From: Triatoma infestans
Lineage: Eukaryota > Arthropoda > Insecta > Hemiptera > Reduviidae
Length of the DNA: 64,000 nt
Direction of reading: 5' to 3'
NCBI GenBank assembly: GCA_011037195.1
Contig: JAAEAF010005081.1
Coordinates: forward strand, 124,001-188,000
The notes below the pieces were generated by a model. It did no database searches, was not told where the DNA came from, and worked only from the letters and a program-made list of their open reading frames with translations. Position numbers and translations under genes: made by a program. The first letter of the stretch is position 1, and each line of letters opens with the position of its first letter. Of this stretch, positions 57,835-64,000 are shown piece after piece.

Positions 57835-58947
57835 TGGCAGATAGAAAAACAAAAAGATTATCAACGGCTTAATATAAAAAGAAAAATATGGTGTGAAACA
57901 CTCACATAACTTTCTCTTCTTCCAGTTATCAAAATTATAATTGACAAATTTTATAGTTTGTGTACTAAATTAATTTAAATACGATGAAAACTGAAAAAAC
58001 CGTTTAGTAAAAGCGCACTTCCGGTTAATTAATTTCCTTGAAACTCTGAATTTTGGCCATCTATTTATTTCTAATTAATTTTGTTTGGATGATAGAATTG
58101 TATAATAAACTGTGATAGCACTTTAGAGATAAACATAACCCCAACCCTCCCCTAAAAGTGTCATTAAATGAATTTTCCTAGAAAAATGTTTTAAATAAAA
58201 GTTGTAGCTCTTTGTATGTGTAGTTGATATACCAAGTTTAAAGAAAATCGTCGGAGCCCTGTTTGAGAAAATCGCGAAAACGTGGACAAATCATTTAGTA
58301 AAGTGGTAAAGTAAATGCACTTCCGGTCATCCGATTTTTATCAAACTCGGAATTTCAACAATATATTTAATTCTGATTAACATTATTTAAATGATAGAAT
58401 TGTTTAATAAACTGAAATAGCACTTTAGATGAAAACCTAACCCCACCTCTCCCCATAACTGTCCTTAAATGAATTTTTCCAAAGAAATGTTTCAAATAAA
58501 AGTTGTAGCTTTTTGTATGTGTAGTTGATACATCAAGTGTAAAGAAAATCGTTGGAGCCATTTTTGAGAAAATCGCAGAAAAATAAAAAAAACAAACAAG
58601 TAAAATGGTACTTCCGTTGAGGAATTTTGATAGATGACGCACTGTCAGATGCAATGGAGTGATACCTAAACGGAATATCAAGTTTGAACTTTCTAAGGTT
58701 TTTCGTTTTTGAGCTATGCTGTTCACATACACACTCTCTCACACACACAGACCATTTGTTAAAAACCACTTTTTTGGACTCAGGGGACCTCAAAACGGAT
58801 ATTTCCGGTGAAAACTCGATATCGAAAATTTGACACGATTACAATACTTCCTCTTACTAGGAGTAAGAGAAAGTAAAAAAGCGACAAGAAAGACAAAAAA
58901 CAAATGAGAAACTTAAAGGCTCTCTTAATAAATTCTTTAGTGAAATA
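57835..58947 (+). pseudogene. hAT-like transposase N-terminus split by HL copy 17
   Basis: Before the HL insertion: MADRKTKRLSTA, a stop, YKKK. After it: KRQERQKTNEKLKGSLNKFF then SEI and a stop. Together these match the basic start followed by '..LNKFF' of zinc-finger-MYM/hAT-type transposases. A stop after RLSTA and loss of everything after KFFS mean it is dead. Confidence 0.6.
57887..58875 (+). mobile_element. HL copy 17, full length, nested in hAT
   Basis: TATGGTGTGAAACACTCACA start (one change from TCTGG), both modules, CA tract at about 58730-58750, and end TACTTCCTCTTACTAGGAGT then AAGAGAAAGTA. Flanked by A-runs that belong to the interrupted coding sequence. Confidence 0.92.
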
Positions 58948-59064
58948 TAAATTTCAAATATTTAAGTGATACAAGATGGTCAAGCAGAGTTGACGTTGAT
59001 AAAACCGTTACGATATAATTTAAACAAAATATGTGAGTCATTGAACGAAATCAATTCCATTATA

Positions 59065-59340
59065 CAAATAATTATTAATTAGAATTAAATATGTTGCCAA
59101 AATTCCGAGTTTAAAGATAATCGGTTGACCGGAAGTGCGTTTTTACTGAACAATTTTTTTCTGCATTTTTCACTATAAAAATACAAACGGAGTTCTTTAA
59201 ATTTGGGACACTAACCATGAATACAGAGACCTATCACTTCTGTTTGAAACTTTTCTCCGAGAAAGTTCATTTAAAGAAGTTTTGATTGAGGAAGAGTGAA
59301 TGGTTTCCTCGAAAAAGTCATAAGGGTAAATTTCTCCAAT
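59065..59340 (-). mobile_element. Reversed HL remnant inside hAT, left part
   Basis: AATTAGAATTAAATATGTTG, GACCGGAAGTGCGTTTTTAC and TATCACTTCTGTTTGAAACT are HL module words. A matching 5' end (GGAGTAAGGGAAAGTCATGT, TGTTTCACACCAAATTT) is at 60539-60580, so one HL copy appears to be split by the foldback between. Confidence 0.65.
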
Positions 59341-59518
59341 GAATTTTATGTTTACTTAATTTAAGTAGTTTCAAGTCCATCAGATTTAATTTCTATTTTA
59401 TAATGAAATCCTACATTTCTACATTCTATTTCTTTGTCTAACCAAAGATCCATTGTATACAGTGGATATATACAATGTCTCTATATTTTCGAAATGTAAT
59501 TATACAATGCTTCTAGGT

Positions 59519-60463
59519 ACTTTCTATAATTTATTTGTTTGATTGCTCTAATAATTAGTTTGATTCCTTTTTTTATGTTATTGCGAGAAACTAGATTTTG
59601 ATTGAATTAGCTCTTGCGTAGATTTCCATCTTTAAAGTACTCTTTCAATACTTTGTGGACTGCGCCTTATACATAAAATTAAGGCCATTATAATGAATGG
59701 CTATAAACTCCAGATCAAAGAAAAGTTTTTTAACTGAAAATTGTGAATTGCTTTGAGAAATTTGTATGGGTGTTTAACATCAGTTTTATTTTGTCCCACT
59801 AGTATAAACGGCAAAATAAAAAATGGCAATGGATCTTGCCTTTCCGCCTAATTCACTTTTGCCATCTTTTTTAATAATATAATTAAAATTCTGAGTTTTT
59901 TCTTCATAGCTCACATTAATTATATAAAACAATAAATATTATGTTAGAAATGACTTGATTTTTTGCATTTTTTTATATAAAATTTTTATTGCACAATTTG
60001 ATAATTTATAAAATACCTACGAATGGAAAATTAGTAAAAAAAAAAATTCTAAACTAGATTTTTCATAGAAATAATTAGCTATAAATAATTAGCCAATCAC
60101 ATTGTAGAAGTGAAGGTGTCAAATGTGGGCGTGGTCCACATAAAAATTCTACAATTTTCTAATTGGCCTAACATATACCCCGACATTTCACACCTTCTGT
60201 TCTACATTGTGATTGGTTAATTATTTATAGATAATTATTTCTGTGAAAAAAGTAGTTTAGAATTTCGTAGGTACTTTATAAATTATCAAATTGTGCAATA
60301 AAAATTTTGTATAAAAAAAAATGCAAAAAATCAAGTCTACAAAGTATTTTACAGATGGAGTCTACGAATGAGATAATTCAATCAAAATCTAGTTTCTCGC
60401 AACAACATAGAAGTAGTAATCGAACTAATTATTAGTGCAATTAAACAAATTATAAGTAGAGTT
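59519..60463. mobile_element. Long foldback nested in the HL remnant
   Basis: Arms pair over most of their length: TTGCGAGAAACTAGATTTTG near 59581 against CAAAATCTAGTTTCTCGCAA near 60388, and GCACAATTTGATAATTTATA near 59990 against TATAAATTATCAAATTGTGC near 60276. The centre (about 60100-60200) contains GTGGGCGTGGTCCAC. The left arm has extra sequence at about 59640-59930. No open frame. Confidence 0.75.
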
Positions 60464-60538
60464 AAGAATAAATTATAATAAGAAGGAGCGTTATATATCA
60501 GAGTTCGAAAAACTACAGACTATGTAACTATGTAAACT

Positions 60539-60580
60539 GGAGTAAGGGAAAGTCATGTGAGTGTTTCACACCAAATTTTT
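60539..60580 (-). mobile_element. HL 5'-end fragment inside hAT
   Basis: GGAGTAAGGGAAAGTCATGT then GAGTGTTTCACACCAAATT: the hairpin end of the reversed HL remnant that starts at 59065. Confidence 0.65.
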
Positions 60581-60782
60581 TGTTATGTAATAAAAATTTT
60601 ATATTCGTATTATATTTATGATTTTTATTTTATTCTTTACTGTGTTGGGGCGCCAAATAACAATCATTATTGCACATAGGCGGCCAAATATCTAGAACCG
60701 GCCTTGACTATAGCCAACCACAACAAATTAGGAAAACGTTCGATGATATCTATAAAACTAATAAAATCATTAAATTCAATTG

Positions 60783-61865
60783 ACATTCGCACATAACTTT
60801 CTCTTTCACCAATTTTCATAGTTATAATTGGGTGATTTTATTCAAACTTAGAGTTTTTCATTAGTTGGTAAGTTGTTGTTTCCAGTGTTATATGAATGGG
60901 TGAATCTGAGCTTAACGTTTTTGAGGGAAGCATCCTTCTCTAAACTCCAAACCTACCCCTCTCCTAAAATCCCTGTTAAATGAAATTTCTCCAAAGAAAG
61001 TTTGAAACAATAGTGATAGGTTTCCGTCTGTATAGTTATTATATAAAATTAAATGAAACCGTATTTTTATGGAGAAACTCGTACAAAAAAACCAGAAACA
61101 GAAAAAAAACCTTCCGGACAATCATTTTCTTCAAATTTCCGGCATTAAAGGCACCGGCATATTTAATTTTCATTAATATGAAAGAATCGTTCAAATAAAT
61201 TAAAATAGCACTTCATAGGAAAGCATAATCCCATCTCTCTTCCAAAATTCCCCCCCTTGGATGATCAATTCCGGAAAAATGTATCAATCAAATAAGAGTT
61301 GTAGCTCTTAATATGTTTGGTTGGGGGGGGGGCTTTAAATTAAAGAAAATCTTAAAAACACCTATTCAATAAAATGGTACCTCTGCCGTCACGCAGGAGG
61401 CGTCTACTTGACTAGTGCTTTCGCTTTTGGCGCGTGAATTCAGCGTTTGATTCCAGTGAGGGTAAAGTCAGTGATGACCCAGCATCATGAGAGAAAGTGG
61501 AAATCTACAGCTGATGGTAGCGCATCTAGTTAGCGAAGGTCAGAACTAAAAAAGTGCTTAACACACGCCTTTCCAATAAAAATTGCTGTCTGGCAAGACT
61601 TGGTCTATGGGCTGTTGCCCCATTGGTTCAATTTAATTAAAATATTACTTCTGGTTGACTGATTTTGACGAAAAACCTTATTTTCAGATCCTCTAGTTTT
61701 CCAATTTATGAGTTATGCTGACCCCACACACACACACAAGAGACCAATTTCTAAAAACCACTTTTTCTGACTCAGGGAACCTCAGAATATGTTCTTCCAG
61801 TGAAAACTCCAATTTCAAAAATTTGACACCATTGCAGGTTACTTTCCCCTTAAAAAAAAGAGTAA
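60783..61865 (+). mobile_element. Diverged HL copy 19 with SINE-like insertion
   Basis: TTCGCACATAACTTTCTCTT start, diverged modules to about 61380. It resumes at about 61646 with TTACTTCTGGTTGACTGATT, a CA tract at 61726-61738, GACTCAGGGAACCTCAGAAT and a decayed end AAAAGAGTAAAAATGAG. Confidence 0.7.
61381..61645 (+). mobile_element. Possible second SINE family inside HL copy 19
   Basis: Insert with a B-box-like GTTTGATTCC at 61445-61454 about 35 bp after TTGACTAGTGCTTTCG. It is unlike SINE copies a-g. HL sequence on the two sides (AATAAAATGGTAC / TTAAAATATTAC) may be a diverged target duplication. Confidence 0.35.
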
Positions 61866-62928
61866 AAATGAGATTTTATATAATAATAATTGGATTAACT
61901 TCGTTTAGCTACTTTTATGCATTGGAAGCATTGCTTGTCTTGCATTGGAGAAATCAAAGAGATGTATGTATTTTTAGAATTCTGTCCAATTACTTTTTCG
62001 GGAATAAGGAAAAAAATTCTAATCAAACGTATTTATTATATATATTAAACAAAGTCATACATTTCCATCAAAGTCAACCAGTTCTATACTCAATATCGAT
62101 TAGATTGCACCAGATCTAAATCAGATTGTGAAAAATCAAGGCTAGAATGTTTGTCAGAATGGCAGGATACGATTTAAATTAATAAATATTAATCACAAAT
62201 GCAAAAAAATATCAAAACTGTATAAAAACTAAGTAAATTTTTTATTTCTTTTTAATGAAATAATTATTGCTTTGAAAGAAAAATATTAATATAATAAAAT
62301 GCAAAAAAATTACGAAAAGCACAAACTAATAAATATTTAAAAAAAACTAAAGTAATTTTATATGTAAATTTCTTTTCTTTTTTTTTACAATATTTCAATT
62401 TTTATTGAAACATTAAAAAAAAAAAAAAAAAATATTTTGAAATTGATTCATATTATTCAAACGGAAATAACAATTTGCAAGAGAAGTACGCATTCACAAA
62501 CAACAATATAAAACGATTATCATTTTAATTACTATACACATGTTTGCGATTACCTTATTAAAAAGCTATTTTATATCAAGATCTAAAAACTTCGTCTCTT
62601 GTAAATTACGTATCTAGTTCAAGTGCTGAGCTCTCTTTTTTTTTTTTTTTTTTTTATACAACAGGTTACCCAGTCCCCCTCCATTGTACACCCAGTGATT
62701 TCCAAATTTGACAATTATTGGTGTCGAAATTTTCAAATTGGAGGTAATCTCTCACTTAGCTTCCAGACGTTTATTAATGATAAGTCTCAACGGTCCCAAC
62801 TTATTTTCATCCCAGAACCCCTTACACCTTATAAAAAAGTGTTGGAACCCTGACAAATTATTTTTAATGATTATAAATACAACAATTAGAAACACCAAAA
62901 ACAATTTATTGAAAATACAAAAAAAAAA
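61866..62928. other. AT-rich stretch, nothing firm
   Basis: Contains A/T homopolymer runs and about 100 bp near 62640-62850 with a T-run and AAACACTTTTTTATAAGG-like words. The frames at 61715-62119 and 62623-62938 have no recognisable domain. Confidence 0.5.
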
Positions 62929-63287
62929 TCTGGTGTAAAAAAAATTCACACGAATTCTTTGTAAAATGCAATTTACATAGTTTTGCTTTATTAATTTATA
63001 CGGGTATTACCTAGTTACAAATGTAGCAATTATAATAATTGGAAATATATGTGCATAACTATGTGCATCCCAAATATAATATAGAAGTCGTGATTTCCGT
63101 TAAACTTCTTTAAACAATACATTAAATTCTTGTTAATACTACGTCGTATATTGACGATAGAATAGTATAATTCTATATTGAAATGGTACTTTAGAGTAAA
63201 GCCCAACGTCATCCCTCCCCTCCACACCGTACGCAACTTAAATGAATTTCCCTGAAAAAAATGTTTCAAATAAAAGTTGTAGATATT
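62929..63287 (+). mobile_element. HL fragment joined to an RT relic
   Basis: TCTGGTGTAAAAAAAATTCA start and one diverged module to AATAAAAGTTGTAGATATTT, then an abrupt switch to reverse transcriptase sequence at 63289. Confidence 0.65.
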
Positions 63288-63288
63288 T

Positions 63289-64000
63289 TTACGCCGCAGT
63301 ATTCCTGGACATCTTGCAGCAGGCCTTTGACAGGGTATGGTAGGAGTGGCTCAAGTGGAAACTTAAGACTATTCTACCCAGCACATATTATCTCATCCTC
63401 CTCGCCTATCTCTCCGACCGATTCTTCCTAGTAACCCAAGGCTCCTCTCAATCTTCAATCTATCCTATCCTTGCTAGAATACCACAAGATAACGTCTTAG
63501 CTCCTCTCCTCTACACAATCTACACAGCCGACTTACCTTCTAATCTCAACACCTTCATTTAAACTTTTGCCGACGACACTGCCATTCTCTCTACACATGC
63601 TGATCCTGTCCGCTATCTACAATCTCATCTTCACTCACTAGAACCCTGACTACAAAAATGGCGCATAAAAATTAACCCACAAAATCTAAATACATAATCT
63701 TTACAATTAAACGAACAACTCTTGCACCTGTCTTCTTGTACAACAACACTCCTATCTCACGAGCCGACCATATGCGGTATCTTGGACTGTACTTAAACAA
63801 AAGACTAACTAGGAACCAGACTTATATACAAGACTTAAACGTTCTGAGCTAAACAAACGATACAAACTTCTAACTAGACTACTTGATAAACGCTCAAAAC
63901 TAACACTGCAGAATAAACGACGATTTTATATTTCTCTACTTGCACCAATATGGACTTAGGGACTTGAGCTTTACGGAACGGCTAAATGATCCAACATCAA
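63289..64000 (+). pseudogene. Jockey-type LINE reverse transcriptase relic, runs off the window
   Basis: Starts within the RT fingers/palm: AVFLDILQQAFDRVW, then a stop, EWLKWKL, LLAYLSDRFFLVTQGSSQSS, PQDNVLAPLLYTIYTADLPS (normally PQGSVLGP) and FADDTAILSTHADPVRYLQS with catalytic Asp-Asp (about 63567), then LQKWRIKIN. Several stops and frameshifts. 5'-truncated against the HL fragment. Same type as 4300-5140 but better preserved. Confidence 0.82.

Larger units (their letters stand above)
57322..60706 (+). mobile_element. hAT-type DNA transposon, non-autonomous now, with nested insertions
   Basis: Ends CAGGGCCGGTTC and GAACCGGCCTTG are 12-bp inverted repeats with one mismatch. They are flanked by ACTATACC (57314-57321) and ACTATAGC (60707-60714), an 8-bp target duplication with one mismatch, as hAT elements make. 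Inside near both ends are AAAGGCGGCC / AGGCGGCCAA. The transposase start is at 57835-57880, split by HL copy 17 (57887-58875). A reversed HL remnant and a 945-bp foldback are also nested. No complete transposase remains. Confidence 0.8.

Noticed and set aside
61715..62119. 134-codon frame
   Set aside because: Begins in the CA tract of HL copy 19 and continues into unassigned AT-rich DNA; no domain, start context or splice support.

Overview
This is AT-rich eukaryotic nuclear DNA: split genes with GT-AG introns, long repeat-filled introns, SINEs, several classes of non-LTR retrotransposon remnant, and many copies of one short non-autonomous transposon family. A complete takeout/juvenile-hormone-binding-protein gene points to an insect; I cannot name the species. 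All gene models were read by eye from splice sites and reading frame, with no database search.

Two host genes can be supported. On the plus strand, 26695-33661 holds six in-phase internal exons (about 261 residues) of a GAF-domain cyclic-nucleotide phosphodiesterase, most like the N-terminal/GAF-A part of the PDE10 type. The first exon, GAF-B and the catalytic domain were not found. On the minus strand, 36040-50803 holds a complete six-exon takeout-like gene encoding 250 residues with a signal peptide. If the PDE gene continues to the right of the window, the takeout gene lies antisense inside one of its introns.

The rest is mostly mobile DNA. Positions 1-17400 hold modular transposon copies, tRNA-derived SINEs, a broken I/R1/LOA-type LINE on the minus strand (7445-11335), the 3' end of a second LINE (12635-13634) and a Jockey-type RT relic (4300-5140). 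Positions 17400-25465 are a gene desert with one SINE, a possible solo LTR and a palindrome containing a CRE-like core. Both genes have introns full of insertions: foldback elements, an RNase H relic, a 14-unit tandem array and several transposon copies. Positions 50800-64000 are dense nested transposons, including a 3.4-kb hAT-type element with a matching 8-bp target duplication, its transposase N-terminus split by a later insertion, and a second Jockey RT fragment at the right edge.

The dominant family, called HL here, is about 1 kb. Its 5' end carries a small hairpin, its 3' end a near-perfect palindrome, and its subterminal inverted repeats are asymmetric. It has two homologous internal modules of about 290 bp, a CA/GT microsatellite at a fixed internal position, and it sits between T and T with no obvious target duplication. 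This architecture best fits non-autonomous Helentron/Helitron2 elements, which is an inference. Other points of interest are foldback elements carrying hammerhead-ribozyme-like cores and a SINE whose 3' tail matches the 3' end of a LINE in the same window.
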